In this document: piece after piece, positions 8,019-17,138 of the stretch
How positions within the stretch are numbered: the first letter of the stretch is position 1
Layout: each line of letters begins with the position of its first letter
Origin: Burkholderia sp. Ax-1719
GTDB lineage: Bacteria > Pseudomonadota > Gammaproteobacteria > Burkholderiales > Burkholderiaceae
Direction of reading: 5' to 3'
Assembly: GCF_011753055.1 (NCBI RefSeq)
Contig: NZ_VWWJ01000030.1
Span: 1 to 64,000 of the forward strand
DNA length: 64,000 bases
Program-made: the position numbers and the translations under genes
The notes under the pieces: model-generated
What the model saw: the letters and a program-made list of their open reading frames with translations, nothing else
Told to the model about the DNA's origin: nothing
The model's database searches: none

Positions 8019-9302
8019 ATGCCCACCTTGTCCCCTTCGCTGTCCCCAGCGCTGAGTTTCAGCGCGTTGTTCATGATCGCCGTCCTGGCGATGGTCGCGA
8101 CCAAACTCTGGCTGGCCTCGCGCCAGACCCGCTTCGTCGCGGCCCATCGCAATGCGGTGCCGGCCCAGTTTGCCGCCACCATTCCGCTCACGGCGCACCA
8201 GCGCGCCGCCGATTACACCGTCGCGCGCACGCGCCTTGGCATGGTCGAAATCGTGCTGTCGGCGGTCGTGCTGATCGCGCTGACGCTGCTCGGCGGCGTG
8301 CAGGCGCTCGATCTTGGCGTCTCCGATCTGCTCGGGCGCGGCTATGTCGGCCAGATTGCGCTGATCGGCGCGGTGCTCGCGGTCAGCGGCCTGATCGAAT
8401 TGCCGCTCGATTACTACCGCCAGTTCGTGGTCGAGGAACGTTTCGGCTTTAACCGCATGACGAAGGCGATCTTCTTCATGGACCGCATCAAGGGGCTCGT
8501 GATCGGCGCGGCGTTCGGCATTCCGCTGCTGTTCGTGGTGCTGTGGCTGATGAAGCAGGCGGGCGACCTGTGGTGGCTGTGGACGTGGGTGGTGTGGGTC
8601 GGCTTCCAGATGCTGGTGCTGGTGCTCTACCCCACCTTCATCGCGCCGCTGTTCAACAAGTTCGAACCGCTCAAGGACGAGGCGCTGCGCTCGCGTATCG
8701 AAGCGCTGATGCAGCGCTGCGGCTTCGCGGCCAAGGGCCTGTTCGTGATGGACGGCAGCCGCCGTTCGGCGCACGGCAACGCCTATTTCACGGGCTTTGG
8801 CGCGGCCAAGCGCATCGTGTTCTTCGACACGCTGCTCGCGCGCCTTTCGGGCAGCGAAATCGAAGCCGTGCTCGCGCACGAACTCGGTCACTTCAAGCGT
8901 CGCCACGTCATCAAGCGCATGGTCGTCACATTCCTGATCAGCCTCGTGCTGCTCGGCTTGCTGGGCTGGCTCACGCAGCGCGTGTGGTTCTACGAGGGCC
9001 TGGGCGTGCGTCCGTCGCTGCTCGGCGGCAACGAAGGCCTGGCGCTGGTGCTGTTCTTCCTCGCCGTGCCGGTGTTCCTGTTCTTCATCACGCCGCTGAA
9101 CAGCCTGAGCTCGCGCAAGCACGAATTCGAGGCCGACGCCTTCGCCGCCACGCAGACCGACGCGCAACAGCTCGTCAACGCGCTGGTGAAGCTGTATGAG
9201 GACAACGCGTCGACGCTCACGCCCGACCCGCTCTACACCGCGTTCTACTACTCGCATCCGCCGGCTTCGCAGCGGATCGACAAACTGCTCGTGCACGCAT
9301 GA
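8019..9302 (+). CDS. M48 family zinc metallopeptidase, CAAX-protease-like, membrane-bound
   Basis: 427 residues with several hydrophobic segments (near 10-30, 70-95, 110-130, 165-205, 300-325, 340-360). The zinc site is in [14 protein letters not shown] (HExxH) with the third ligand Glu in [27 protein letters not shown] is typical of Ste24/HtpX relatives. It resembles Ste24-type CAAX proteases; in bacteria the likely role is turnover of membrane proteins, which is inference. The stop overlaps the rsgA start (ATGA), so the genes are co-transcribed. Confidence 0.9.
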   Translation: MPTLSPSLSPALSFSALFMIAVLAMVATKLWLASRQTRFVAAHRNAVPAQFAATIPLTAHQRAADYTVARTRLGMVEIVLSAVVLIALTLLGGVQALDLGVSDLLGRGYVGQIALIGAVLAVSGLIELPLDYYRQFVVEERFGFNRMTKAIFFMDRIKGLVIGAAFGIPLLFVVLWLMKQAGDLWWLWTWVVWVGFQMLVLVLYPTFIAPLFNKFEPLKDEALRSRIEALMQRCGFAAKGLFVMDGSRRSAHGNAYFTGFGAAKRIVFFDTLLARLSGSEIEAVLAHELGHFKRRHVIKRMVVTFLISLVLLGLLGWLTQRVWFYEGLGVRPSLLGGNEGLALVLFFLAVPVFLFFITPLNSLSSRKHEFEADAFAATQTDAQQLVNALVKLYEDNASTLTPDPLYTAFYYSHPPASQRIDKLLVHA

Positions 9303-10252
9303 AGCGGCGCGCAACCCAGGCCGCAGGCGGCGCGGCTTCCTCGAACGCCGCCGCAACTCTGCATGGCGTCGTGATCGCCGCGCATGGCCGTCATTATCTG
9401 GTCGCCCCGGACGACGGCGGCCCGGCGCTCCAGTGCTTCCCGCGCGGCAAGAAAAGCGAGGTGGCCGTGGGCGACCGCGTCGACTATCAATCGACGTCGG
9501 CGGATCAAGGCGTGATCGTTGCGATTGGCGAGCGGCGCAACCTGCTCTATCGCTCCGATCAGTTCAAGTCCAAGCTCTTTGCGGCGAATCTCGACCAGTT
9601 GCTGATCGTACTCGCCACCGAGCCGCACTTCAGTGAGGATCTGCTCGGGCGCGCGCTCGTGTCCGCCGAAGCCAACAACCTCAAGCCAATCATCCTGCTC
9701 AACAAGATCGACCTGGAAGCCGTGCTGCCGCTCGCGCGCCAGCGGCTGGAGCGTTATCGGGCGCTCGGCTATACGGTGCTGGAAGTGTCGGAAAAGAAGC
9801 ATCCGGAAGAGGCGCACGCGATCCTCTCGGCACATTTGAATGGCCACCAGACCATCCTGCTCGGGCAATCGGGCATGGGCAAATCGACGCTCGTGAATTT
9901 GCTGATTCCCGACGCCGAGGCCGCCACGCGCGAAATTTCCACTGCGCTCAACAGCGGTCGCCACACGACAACGTTTACGCGGCTGTACAAACTCCCGGGC
10001 GAAGGCGGCGGCGCGTTGATCGATTCGCCGGGTTTCCAGGAATTCGGCCTCTATCACCTCACCGAAGGCACGCTGGAGCGCGCCTTCCCCGAGTTCAGGC
10101 CGCTGCTGGCGCACTGCCGCTTCTACAACTGCCATCATCTGCACGAACCGGGCTGCGCGGTGCTCGAAGCGGTCGAGGATGGCCGCATCGCGCCTGAGCG
10201 TCACGAACTCTACGCGCAACTCGTGCACGAAATCAGCCAGGTCGTGCGCTGA
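9299..10252 (+). CDS. rsgA: Small ribosomal subunit biogenesis GTPase RsgA
   Basis: 317 residues. RsgA is a circularly permuted GTPase that acts in the last steps of 30S maturation. Order of motifs: an OB-fold ([20 protein letters not shown] to [10 protein letters not shown]), then the G4 motif LNKIDL, then the P-loop [14 protein letters not shown], then the G3-like IDSPGF, then the zinc knuckle with Cys and His in [14 protein letters not shown]. This G4-G1-G3 order confirms permutation. The ATG is inside the stop codon of the M48 gene, giving translational coupling. Confidence 0.96.
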   Translation: MKRRATQAAGGAASSNAAATLHGVVIAAHGRHYLVAPDDGGPALQCFPRGKKSEVAVGDRVDYQSTSADQGVIVAIGERRNLLYRSDQFKSKLFAANLDQLLIVLATEPHFSEDLLGRALVSAEANNLKPIILLNKIDLEAVLPLARQRLERYRALGYTVLEVSEKKHPEEAHAILSAHLNGHQTILLGQSGMGKSTLVNLLIPDAEAATREISTALNSGRHTTTFTRLYKLPGEGGGALIDSPGFQEFGLYHLTEGTLERAFPEFRPLLAHCRFYNCHHLHEPGCAVLEAVEDGRIAPERHELYAQLVHEISQVVR

Positions 10253-10273
10253 CGCGCGCGTTCGTCGACGCTC

Positions 10274-10597
10274 ATGCTCAAGCTCGTGCGCGCGCCCAAT
10301 GTGGTCATCGCCCAGCACTGGATGAACATCCTGGCCACGGCGGGCGTGCCCTGCGAGTTGCACAACCGCTATTTGAGCGGCGCGATGGGCGAAATTCCCG
10401 CCGAGCAATGCGCGCCCGAAATCTGGCTCGTCGACGATCGCGACGAAACGCTGGCGAGAAAGCTGATCGCCGATGCGACGCAAGGCCCGAGGCCCGGCGC
10501 GCCTTCCTGGCGCTGCCCGCAATGCGGCGAGACGCTGGAGCCGCAGTTCACGGTCTGCTGGCAATGCGGGCGCGAGCGCGATCCGCGCGACGATTGA
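10274..10597 (+). CDS. DUF2007 protein with C-terminal zinc ribbon
   Basis: 107 residues. The first 70 resemble the DUF2007 putative signal-transducing fold (LVRAPNVVIAQHWMNILATAGVPCELHN and EIWLVDDRDETLARKLIADA). The end carries two CxxC pairs, CPQCGETLEPQFTVCWQCG, a zinc ribbon. Function is unknown. It starts 21 bases after rsgA and ends before a terminator, so it closes the M48-rsgA operon. Confidence 0.85.
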   Translation: MLKLVRAPNVVIAQHWMNILATAGVPCELHNRYLSGAMGEIPAEQCAPEIWLVDDRDETLARKLIADATQGPRPGAPSWRCPQCGETLEPQFTVCWQCGRERDPRDD

Positions 10598-10612
10598 CGT
10601 TTTTTGGCGATA

Positions 10613-10639
10613 AAAAAGCCCACTTGAAGCGGGCTTTTT
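10613..10639 (+). terminator. Terminator after the DUF2007 gene
   Basis: AAAAAGCCC at 10613-10621, a nine-base loop and GGGCTTTTT at 10631-10639. Symmetric A and T tracts let it also serve the convergent CobD-like gene. Confidence 0.85.
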
Positions 10640-10675
10640 CTGTTTGGAGCGAATGCGGGAAGCGATGTCGACCGC

Positions 10676-11614
10676 TTAGACCCAAACGGCGATCGTCAGC
10701 ATCAGCAGCAGGATCATCCACAGGATCACGGCGCGCCAAACAAGGCCAACTGCCGATTGCAGCGTGCGCGGCGTGCAGTCGTCGCCAACCGTATAAGGGC
10801 CGCCGTCGCCCGGCTGGGCAAGCGCGTCGACGCTCGACTGCTCGGCAAGCGGTCCCGACAGGCGCGCACCCAGTGCGCCGCTGCCGGCTGCCAGCAGCAC
10901 GCCTTCGTTGGTATCGGGCCACTGGTTCGCGTGATTGCGCCAGGCGTAGATCGCATCCTCGAAATTGCCGACGATGGCGAAGCCCAGCGACGTCAGACGC
11001 GCCGGAATCCAGTCGATCACGAAGAACACGTGCTGCGCAAAATTCGAAAACACTTCGGTACGGTCTTCGGCCGGACGTGCCCACTCGCGCGCGAGGTATT
11101 CCGAGATACGGTACAGCACCGCGCCCGCCGGGCCGATCGGCACGAGGAACCAGAAGAACACGCCAAACACATGGCGATGCGAGGCCACCACCGCGTGAAT
11201 CAGCGTGTGGCGCACGATCTCGCTCACGGGCATGTCCACGGCGTCGATGCCGGTCCATTCGGTGAGCACTTCGCGGGCGCGCGGCACGTCGTCGTTATTC
11301 AGCGCGAGGTGGATATCGGTGAAATAGTGGCTGAACTGGCGAAAACCCAGCGTGAAGTACACCACCACCACGTTCCAGCAGAACGCTAGCACGAAGCTGA
11401 TGTGGTACAGCACGTAGTAGACCAGCGCCGTGGCCGCCGTCCAGGGCAGCACCACCACCAGCCAGGCGATCAGCCCATGTTTCTGCTTGCCCGCGTCGAA
11501 GCCATGCGCGGCCCATTCCGCATTGAGGCGCACCAGCGCCATCACCGGATTATTCGGCGAAAGCGCCCGCACCTGTTCGATGACGAGAGCCAGCAATACG
11601 GAGAAGAAGGTCAT
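10676..11614 (-). CDS. CobD/CbiB-like integral membrane protein
   Basis: 312 residues. It starts MTFFSVLLALVIEQVRAL, with membrane segments near 50-70, 75-95, 150-170, a stretch around HVFFVIDWIPARLTSLGFAI, and one at the C-terminus. The VIDWIPARLTSLGFAIVG and FEDAIYAWR motifs are shared with CobD/CbiB (adenosylcobinamide-phosphate synthase) and AmpE-like proteins. No other cobalamin gene is nearby, so a cobalamin role is not supported by context and the true function is open. Tail-to-tail with the DUF2007 gene. Confidence 0.75.
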   Translation of the reverse strand: MTFFSVLLALVIEQVRALSPNNPVMALVRLNAEWAAHGFDAGKQKHGLIAWLVVVLPWTAATALVYYVLYHISFVLAFCWNVVVVYFTLGFRQFSHYFTDIHLALNNDDVPRAREVLTEWTGIDAVDMPVSEIVRHTLIHAVVASHRHVFGVFFWFLVPIGPAGAVLYRISEYLAREWARPAEDRTEVFSNFAQHVFFVIDWIPARLTSLGFAIVGNFEDAIYAWRNHANQWPDTNEGVLLAAGSGALGARLSGPLAEQSSVDALAQPGDGGPYTVGDDCTPRTLQSAVGLVWRAVILWMILLLMLTIAVWV

Positions 11615-11793
11615 GCGACGCGCCGTGCAAGTCGGGTTGCAAAAGGGGTTTCAGGGCTTTCAGAAAATTGTTGCAACGATATCACAGGGCCAGATGTACC
11701 TGAGCGTCTGGCGGCAAAGACACAACAGCCGCAGCGCAGCAACGCAAGATCGCGTCGCAGATCGGCAAGAATCACCAATCTTGAACAGGCGCT

Positions 11794-12489
11794 TCAGGCG
11801 AGCAGGAAGCGATAAAAGTTGCGCAGCATCCCGGCGGTCGCGCCCCAGATGAAATGCGATGTGCCGACCGTCCCCGCCTGGCCGCCCTGCTGCGGATACG
11901 GCATGGCGAAAAAGCGGCGCTCGCCGCCTTCCCAGCGGAACACCCGGATTTCGTGATTCGCGGGGTTCATCAGAAAGTCGAGCGGCACTTCGAAGATGCT
12001 CGCCACTTCGAGCGAATCGGCGGCCAGCGAAAACGGCTCGTGCACGAGGCCCACCACGGGCGTCACGCGAAAACCGGTGCCCGTCAGATATTCGGGCAAG
12101 GCGCCGAGCACTTCCACGCGCGACGGATCGAGATCGACTTCTTCATGCGCCTCGCGCAAGGCGGCGGCGATGGGCGTGGGATCGGACGGTTCGCGGCTGC
12201 CGCCGGGAAAGCTGACCTGGCCGGCGTGATTGCTGAGGTGATCTGCGCGCTGGGTGAGCAGGACGGACAGCCCTGAAGCGCGGATCACCAGCGGAATCAG
12301 CACCGCGGCTTCGCGCGGGTCGCGGATGTCCAGAACGCGCGATTCCTGCGGCTCCGGGTCCCAGGGCAGGCGCTGTTCGAAGCGCGCGCGCAGCCCGTCG
12401 GGCGTGAGGCGGCCGGCGTCGACCTTCGGCAGATCGGCGCCAGTCGATTCGATCGGCAGGCTTTCGGGTTCAAATACTGGACGGATCAA
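11794..12489 (-). CDS. CoA pyrophosphatase-type Nudix hydrolase
   Basis: 231 residues from a TTG start (IRPVFEPESLP). The motif specific to CoA pyrophosphatases, LLTQRADHLSNHAGQVSFPGG, immediately precedes the Nudix box, whose core reads ALREAHEEVDLD. The enzyme should split coenzyme A and related nucleotides. The 180-base gap to the next start on the same strand (CobD-like) holds no gene I can see. No ATG is available near the conserved beginning, hence the TTG; no strong ribosome site is seen, so the start is provisional. Confidence 0.88.
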   Translation of the reverse strand: MIRPVFEPESLPIESTGADLPKVDAGRLTPDGLRARFEQRLPWDPEPQESRVLDIRDPREAAVLIPLVIRASGLSVLLTQRADHLSNHAGQVSFPGGSREPSDPTPIAAALREAHEEVDLDPSRVEVLGALPEYLTGTGFRVTPVVGLVHEPFSLAADSLEVASIFEVPLDFLMNPANHEIRVFRWEGGERRFFAMPYPQQGGQAGTVGTSHFIWGATAGMLRNFYRFLLA

Positions 12490-12531
12490 CGGCTGACTCG
12501 GAGTTCGGGCACACCTGATTATTTTGCGGCC

Positions 12532-12562
12532 AAAAAGAAAAAAGCACCCCGAAGGGTGCTTC
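12532..12562 (-). terminator. Terminator of the rpsP-rimM-trmD-rplS operon
   Basis: On the minus strand AAGCACCC, tetraloop TTCG, GGGTGCTT, then TTTTCTTTTT. A textbook intrinsic terminator just after rplS. Confidence 0.95.
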
Positions 12563-12575
12563 TTTCTTACAGCTT

Positions 12576-12974
12576 TTACGCCTGCTCTGCAGCCGGAGCA
12601 GCTGCGCGGTCTTTCGACACCAGCTTTTCCTTGATGCGAGCCTTCTTGCCCGACAGGTTGCGCAGGTAGTACAGCTTCGCGCGACGAACGTCGCCGCGGC
12701 GCTTCACCACGATGCTTGCCAGCAGCGGCGAGTACGTCTGGAACGTACGCTCAACGCCTTCGCCCGACGAGATCTTGCGAACGATGAACGCCGAGTTCAG
12801 ACCGCGGTTACGCTTTGCGATCACGACGCCTTCGTATGCCTGAACGCGCTTACGCGTGCCTTCGACAACGTTCACGTTGACGATCACCGTATCGCCCGGG
12901 GCGAAATCGGGGATGGTCTTCTCGCCCAGCACGCGCTGGATTTCTTCCTGCTCGAGTTTTGCAATCAGATTCAT
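12576..12974 (-). CDS. rplS: 50S ribosomal protein L19
   Basis: 132 residues from [15 protein letters not shown]; a GGAG lies about nine bases upstream. L19 sits at the 30S-50S interface. The signature [20 protein letters not shown], then [22 protein letters not shown] and [16 protein letters not shown], are all present. The Ala-rich C-terminus (AAAPAAEQA) is a lineage-variable extension. Last gene of the operon, 153 bases after trmD; that leader may hold a control site but I see no clear structure. Confidence 0.98.
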   Translation of the reverse strand: MNLIAKLEQEEIQRVLGEKTIPDFAPGDTVIVNVNVVEGTRKRVQAYEGVVIAKRNRGLNSAFIVRKISSGEGVERTFQTYSPLLASIVVKRRGDVRRAKLYYLRNLSGKKARIKEKLVSKDRAAAPAAEQA

Positions 12975-13127
12975 GGATTGACTCCGTAAGCCATCTTGTC
13001 GGCGTTCGTACCTGTTGCCGGTTCCCCGGACAACGACGGCCCCGATAGAGGATGGATTCACAACTGGCACCGTTCACGCATGAAGCGGCGCCGCCTTGGG
13101 CGCCCCGCGCCCTGCCCGCCCGAAGCC

Positions 13128-13895
13128 TTACGCTTCGTTCGCGCTCTTCGCGAGACTAGCAAGCCATGCCTCATCGGCACGGCTCAACATCTTGTTCTTG
13201 CGGGCCCGAGCGATCAGGTCAGGCCGTTTTTGCCACGTGTTGCGCAGCGCTTCGCGGCGGCGCCATTGCTCGATTTCCGCATGATGGCCGCCAAGCAGCA
13301 CATCGGGCACCCGCACGCCGTCGTATTCCTCCGGCCGCGTGTAATGCGGGCAGTCGAGCAGACCATCCACGAAACTATCCTGCACCGCCGAGAGCGCGTC
13401 GTTTAGCACGCCCGGCAGCAACCGCACCACGGCATCCATCAGCGCCATCGCGGGCAGTTCGCCCCCCGACAGCACGAAGTCGCCGAGACTGACTTCCTCG
13501 TCCACGACACGGTCGACCAGACGCTGGTCGATCGCTTCGTAACGGCCGCACAGCATCACGAAACCGGGTTCCTGCGCGAACTGCACCGCGCGCTCGTGCG
13601 TGAGCGGCTTGCCTTGCGGCGACATCAGCAGCACACGCGGTTTCGCTACGCCCTGCTCCGCCTGCGCGGCTTTCGCCGCGTCGATCGCGGCTTCCAGCGG
13701 TTTGGCCAGCATGACCATGCCGGGGCCGCCGCCGTACGGGCGATCGTCGATCGTGCGGTAATTGTCGGTGGTGAAATCGCGCGGATTCCACGTACGCAAC
13801 GTATAACGCTGCTGTTTGGCTGCCCGGCTGGTGATGCCCCAATCGGTAATCGACCGGAACATCTCGGGAAAGAGCGTAACGACATCGAACTGCAT
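13128..13895 (-). CDS. trmD: tRNA (guanine37-N1)-methyltransferase
   Basis: 255 residues. TrmD methylates G37 of tRNAs reading CNN codons, preventing +1 frameshifts, using S-adenosylmethionine bound in a deep trefoil knot. Motifs: the start [41 protein letters not shown], then [20 protein letters not shown], and the C-terminal [19 protein letters not shown]. Position between rimM and rplS is conserved in most bacteria. Confidence 0.98.
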   Translation of the reverse strand: MQFDVVTLFPEMFRSITDWGITSRAAKQQRYTLRTWNPRDFTTDNYRTIDDRPYGGGPGMVMLAKPLEAAIDAAKAAQAEQGVAKPRVLLMSPQGKPLTHERAVQFAQEPGFVMLCGRYEAIDQRLVDRVVDEEVSLGDFVLSGGELPAMALMDAVVRLLPGVLNDALSAVQDSFVDGLLDCPHYTRPEEYDGVRVPDVLLGGHHAEIEQWRRREALRNTWQKRPDLIARARKNKMLSRADEAWLASLAKSANEA

Positions 13896-13929
13896 CGCTC
13901 TCTCCGTTCAGCGAATCAGCACAGCAGGT

Positions 13930-14697
13930 TCAGTAATCGGCTTCCCAGTCGACGACGATGCGTTTCGCCGCCAGGTCCACCGTCTTCACAAACACGCCGA
14001 CAAACGGGATCAACCGTTCGCCGGTGGCGGGTTTGCCGTCCTTACCCGTTTCCGGGTACTCGATGCGCATCACCGACTGCGCACCGTTGTCGATCAGGTC
14101 GGCGACCTTGCCCAGCTCGACGCCCGCCTCGTTGGCGACATCGAGACCGATCAGGTCCACCCAGTAATACTCGTCGGCTTCCGGCGCAGGGAAATCGGCG
14201 CGGCTCACGTAGATACGGGCGCCGCGCAGCAGTAGCGCAGCGTCGCGGTCGGTGAGACCCGCCAGTTGCCCAACGATGGAATCGCCGTGCACCTTGGCGC
14301 TCGCGCGAATCGCGGAATGACGCTCGGGACGCTCGCGGCCCTTGAGGAGCCACCAGCGCTTCGCCGCCAGCAAGGCTTTGCCGCCTTGCGCGTGCGGCGC
14401 GATCTTCAGCCCGCCCTTGAGGCCATAAGCTTCGATCACTGCGCCGACTTCGACCGCATCGGCCGGCCAGCTTTGCGCCGTTTCGGCGCGCAGACCATCG
14501 GCTTGCGCCGTGGATGCGCCTGCCGGTGTGTTCGCCTGTGTGTTTTCACGCACGGGCGCACGCACCGGCCCTTTACGCACGAACGCACCGAAAGTCGGTG
14601 CGGAACGTGCCGGGCGGTTGTTCGCCCGGCCACTGCCCTGCGGCGTCACTGCGCCCGTAGCCTTGGCGTCCGCTTTTGCGTCGTCATGCTCGGGCAT
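13930..14697 (-). CDS. rimM: Ribosome maturation factor RimM with long N-terminal extension
   Basis: 255 residues from the ATG at 14697, which has GAGG eight bases upstream; a TTG two codons earlier is less well placed. RimM assists assembly of the 30S head and binds S19. The RimM core begins near residue 80 ([17 protein letters not shown]), followed by a PRC-barrel ([17 protein letters not shown], then [20 protein letters not shown]). The first 80 residues are low-complexity, rich in Ala, Pro, Thr and Arg, with FGAFVRK in the middle; typical RimM proteins are about 170-180 residues, so this extension is large. Confidence 0.95.
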   Translation of the reverse strand: MPEHDDAKADAKATGAVTPQGSGRANNRPARSAPTFGAFVRKGPVRAPVRENTQANTPAGASTAQADGLRAETAQSWPADAVEVGAVIEAYGLKGGLKIAPHAQGGKALLAAKRWWLLKGRERPERHSAIRASAKVHGDSIVGQLAGLTDRDAALLLRGARIYVSRADFPAPEADEYYWVDLIGLDVANEAGVELGKVADLIDNGAQSVMRIEYPETGKDGKPATGERLIPFVGVFVKTVDLAAKRIVVDWEADY

Positions 14698-14773
14698 GGA
14701 CAAACCTCGCAGCCAGCTTGAAATCGCACACGCGGCTTACGCTGCGCGCACGGGGGTAAAACACGTCAAAGAC

Positions 14774-15034
14774 TTAAGCAGCCGGTTGAGCTGCAGCCTT
14801 TTGCGCTTCCTTCACGAGGCGCTCGACAGCCGGCGACATTTGTGCGCCGTTTTCCTGCCAGTACGTCACGCGATCTTGAGCGATACGCAGCGTTTCACCC
14901 TTGGTAGCGACCGGGTTGTAGAAGCCCACGCGCTCGATGAAACGGCCGTCGCGACGGTTACGCGAATCGGTTGCGACGATGTTGTAGAACGGGCGCTTCT
15001 TCGAGCCGCCGCGTGCCAGACGGATGATAACCAT
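14774..15034 (-). CDS. rpsP: 30S ribosomal protein S16
   Basis: 86 residues from [18 protein letters not shown], with [17 protein letters not shown] and the Ala-rich end typical of proteobacteria. First gene of the rpsP-rimM-trmD-rplS operon. The longer open frame upstream covers the promoter and is not coding. Confidence 0.98.
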   Translation of the reverse strand: MVIIRLARGGSKKRPFYNIVATDSRNRRDGRFIERVGFYNPVATKGETLRIAQDRVTYWQENGAQMSPAVERLVKEAQKAAAQPAA

Positions 15035-15080
15035 ACTAGAATCCTTGAAAACCGGGGGTTCGGGACTACTGAAACATGCG

Positions 15081-15109
15081 ATTATAGCCCGAAACCAATG
15101 GCATAACAA
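15081..15109 (-). promoter_or_regulatory. Promoter of the rpsP operon
   Basis: On the minus strand the -35 is TTGTTA (15104-15109) and the -10 is a perfect TATAAT (15081-15086), separated by 17 bases. The start would fall near 15074, giving a leader of about 40 bases before rpsP. Confidence 0.75.
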
Positions 15110-15351
15110 ACACTTAACTGAAAACCGCGCAGCTCAACCAGAAAGGCCGCAGGAAAGCGGCAAGGAAGGCGACGATGCAAGGCGATCGAACCCCAGCTGC
15201 AAGACGCGCATCACAGGCTTGCGCAGCAGCGACACAGCGCCTTCTGGCGCTGGCCCGGGCGCTTTTGGGGAAAAGCCGCGGGCAGTCTTTCGAGCAACCG
15301 GCCGATGCAGCCCTCAATCGAGCGAAGTGTGGCGTGGATGCATCGCCAGCG

Positions 15352-16491
15352 ATGATTGAGCGCGAGGCGGGCCGTATTTTACGCGAGATTGGCGCCGCGT
15401 TTGCGTTTGCCCTGCTTTTCGGCGCCCCGCCCGCCCATGCCGCACCGCCCATCGAGCGCATCAAGCTGCCGCCCGGCTTCCATATAGAAGTGCTCAGCGA
15501 CGACGTGCCCGCCGCGCGCGAAATGGCGCTCTCGCCCAAAGGCATTCTCTACGCAGGCAGCATGGAGGGCCGCGTCTATGCGCTCGAACTGCGTGATGGC
15601 AAGCTCGTGAAGCGTCACGTGGTGGCAAGCGGCCTCAACATGCCGGTGGGTGTCGCCTGGCGCGACGGCGCGCTCTATATCTCCGCCGTTTCGTCGATCG
15701 TGCGGCTCGACGGCATCGACAGCCGCCTCGACGATCCGCCCCAACCCGCCATCGTCACCGATCAATTGCCCAGCGAGCGTCACCACGGCTGGAAGTTCAT
15801 CGCCTTCGGCCCCGACGGCAAGCTCTATGTGCCGCAAGGCGCGCCCTGCAACGTCTGCCTGCCCGCCAGCGATCCGCAGCGCACGCACTTTGCGATGATC
15901 GGCCGCATGGACCCGGACGGCTCGCATTACGAAACCATCGCGCGCGGCGTGCGCAACACGGTGGGCTTCGCGTGGCATCCGCAGACGCACGAACTGTGGT
16001 TCACGGACAACGGCCGCGACATGCTCGGCGACGATATCCCCGACGACAAACTCAATCGACTCGCGCACGCAGGCGAAGATTTCGGCTTCCCGTATTGCCA
16101 CGGCGGCGATGTGAGCGACCCCGAATTCGGCAAGGATCATCCGTGCAGCGGCTTCACGCCGCCGGTCGCGAAGCTGGGCGCGCACGTCGCCTCGCTCGGC
16201 ATGCGCTTCTATACCGGCGCGATGTTTCCGGCCCCATACCGCAACAGCATCTTCATCGCCGAGCACGGCTCGTGGAATCGCAGCCGCAAGGTGGGCTACC
16301 GCGTCGTGCGCATCACGGCCGATGCCAATGGCGCGAACGCGCATCAGGAAGTGTTCGCCCAGGGCTGGCTCAATCCCGACGAAACCCAGTGGGGTCGTCC
16401 CGCCGACGTGCTGCCTTTGCCCGACGGATCGCTGCTCATCAGCGATGACTATGCGGGCGCGATCTACCGCGTGACTTACGCGCAACCGTGA
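15352..16491 (+). CDS. PQQ-type sugar dehydrogenase, secreted
   Basis: 379 residues from ATG MIEREAGRILREIG. A signal peptide ends at PPAHA-AP. The rest is a beta-propeller of the glucose/sorbosone dehydrogenase family: IKLPPGFHIEVLSDDVPAAREMALSP is the usual opening, then VPQGAPCNVCLPA, RGVRNTVGFAWHPQTHELWFTDNG and GEDFGFPYCHGG. The enzyme would oxidise sugars in the periplasm with PQQ, feeding the respiratory chain; actual substrate unknown. An open frame continues 59 codons upstream, but codon third positions there are not GC-biased, so it is probably not translated. Confidence 0.85.
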   Translation: MIEREAGRILREIGAAFAFALLFGAPPAHAAPPIERIKLPPGFHIEVLSDDVPAAREMALSPKGILYAGSMEGRVYALELRDGKLVKRHVVASGLNMPVGVAWRDGALYISAVSSIVRLDGIDSRLDDPPQPAIVTDQLPSERHHGWKFIAFGPDGKLYVPQGAPCNVCLPASDPQRTHFAMIGRMDPDGSHYETIARGVRNTVGFAWHPQTHELWFTDNGRDMLGDDIPDDKLNRLAHAGEDFGFPYCHGGDVSDPEFGKDHPCSGFTPPVAKLGAHVASLGMRFYTGAMFPAPYRNSIFIAEHGSWNRSRKVGYRVVRITADANGANAHQEVFAQGWLNPDETQWGRPADVLPLPDGSLLISDDYAGAIYRVTYAQP

Positions 16492-16558
16492 GCGCGGCCG
16501 CGGCAACGGCTTTACCGGGCATAAGGCGCAGCACCTGCTGATGCGTGAACGCGGCACG

Positions 16559-16564
16559 TACAAT
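16559..16564 (+). promoter_or_regulatory. Candidate -10 of the TM2-domain gene
   Basis: TACAAT, 71 bases before the ATG at 16635; no clear -35. Confidence 0.35.
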
Positions 16565-16634
16565 GGCCCGCGGGCCAGGAGACAACCCGACAGCCCGCTT
16601 GCCGTTCATGCCTCGTTCGACAACCCGCCAGCCC

Positions 16635-17123
16635 ATGCCTAATCAGAACAATTCGAACAAACCGGACAGTCCCGCGCGCTTTCGCAACAAGACGCTCACC
16701 GCCGCCCTCGCCTTTCTGCTTGGCAGCCTTGGCGCTCACCGCTTCTATCTGTATGGCCCGCGCGACGTGTGGGGCTGGGCGCACATCGCCGGCACACTGC
16801 TGGGCATTCCGGGCGTGATGCTGCTGATCGCCACCGAGCGCGCCTCGATCATCGGCTGGGTGCTGGCCGTGATCGGCGCGATCTCAGTGCTTAGCGCGTT
16901 CCTGGCCGCGATCGTCTACGGCCTGCGCCCCGACGACAAATGGGACGCGCAGTTCAACGCCGCTTTCGCAGGCACGCGCGTGAGCGGATCGGGCTGGACT
17001 GTGATCTTCGTGGTGATCTTTTCGCTGCTGATCGGCGCGTTCCTGTTGATGACGGGACTCGCGCTGTCGTTCCAGACGTATTTCGAATCGCAGGTGGAAG
17101 CGGCCAAGGCGCTCTCGCAGTAA
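16635..17123 (+). CDS. TM2-domain membrane protein
   Basis: 162 residues from MPNQNNSNKPDSP. The segment KTLTAALAFLLGSLGAHRFYL is the TM2 signature (hydrophobic helix, then G..G.HRFYLG-like turn). Four hydrophobic stretches follow: 20-40, 55-72, 78-100 and 125-150. Such proteins are of unknown function, possibly linked to membrane signalling. It is tail-to-tail with the radical SAM gene 15 bases away. Confidence 0.8.
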   Translation: MPNQNNSNKPDSPARFRNKTLTAALAFLLGSLGAHRFYLYGPRDVWGWAHIAGTLLGIPGVMLLIATERASIIGWVLAVIGAISVLSAFLAAIVYGLRPDDKWDAQFNAAFAGTRVSGSGWTVIFVVIFSLLIGAFLLMTGLALSFQTYFESQVEAAKALSQ

Positions 17124-17138
17124 GCGCGTGCGCTCGCG

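Noticed and set aside
7884-9356. N-terminal extension of orn through the M48 gene (a 705-codon frame)
   Set aside because: The frame is continuous but the orn family starts at about 7883; the rest is opposite the M48 protease.
15175-15351. Longer start of the sugar dehydrogenase
   Set aside because: Codon third positions in this stretch lack the GC bias of the gene and the signal peptide begins at 15352.
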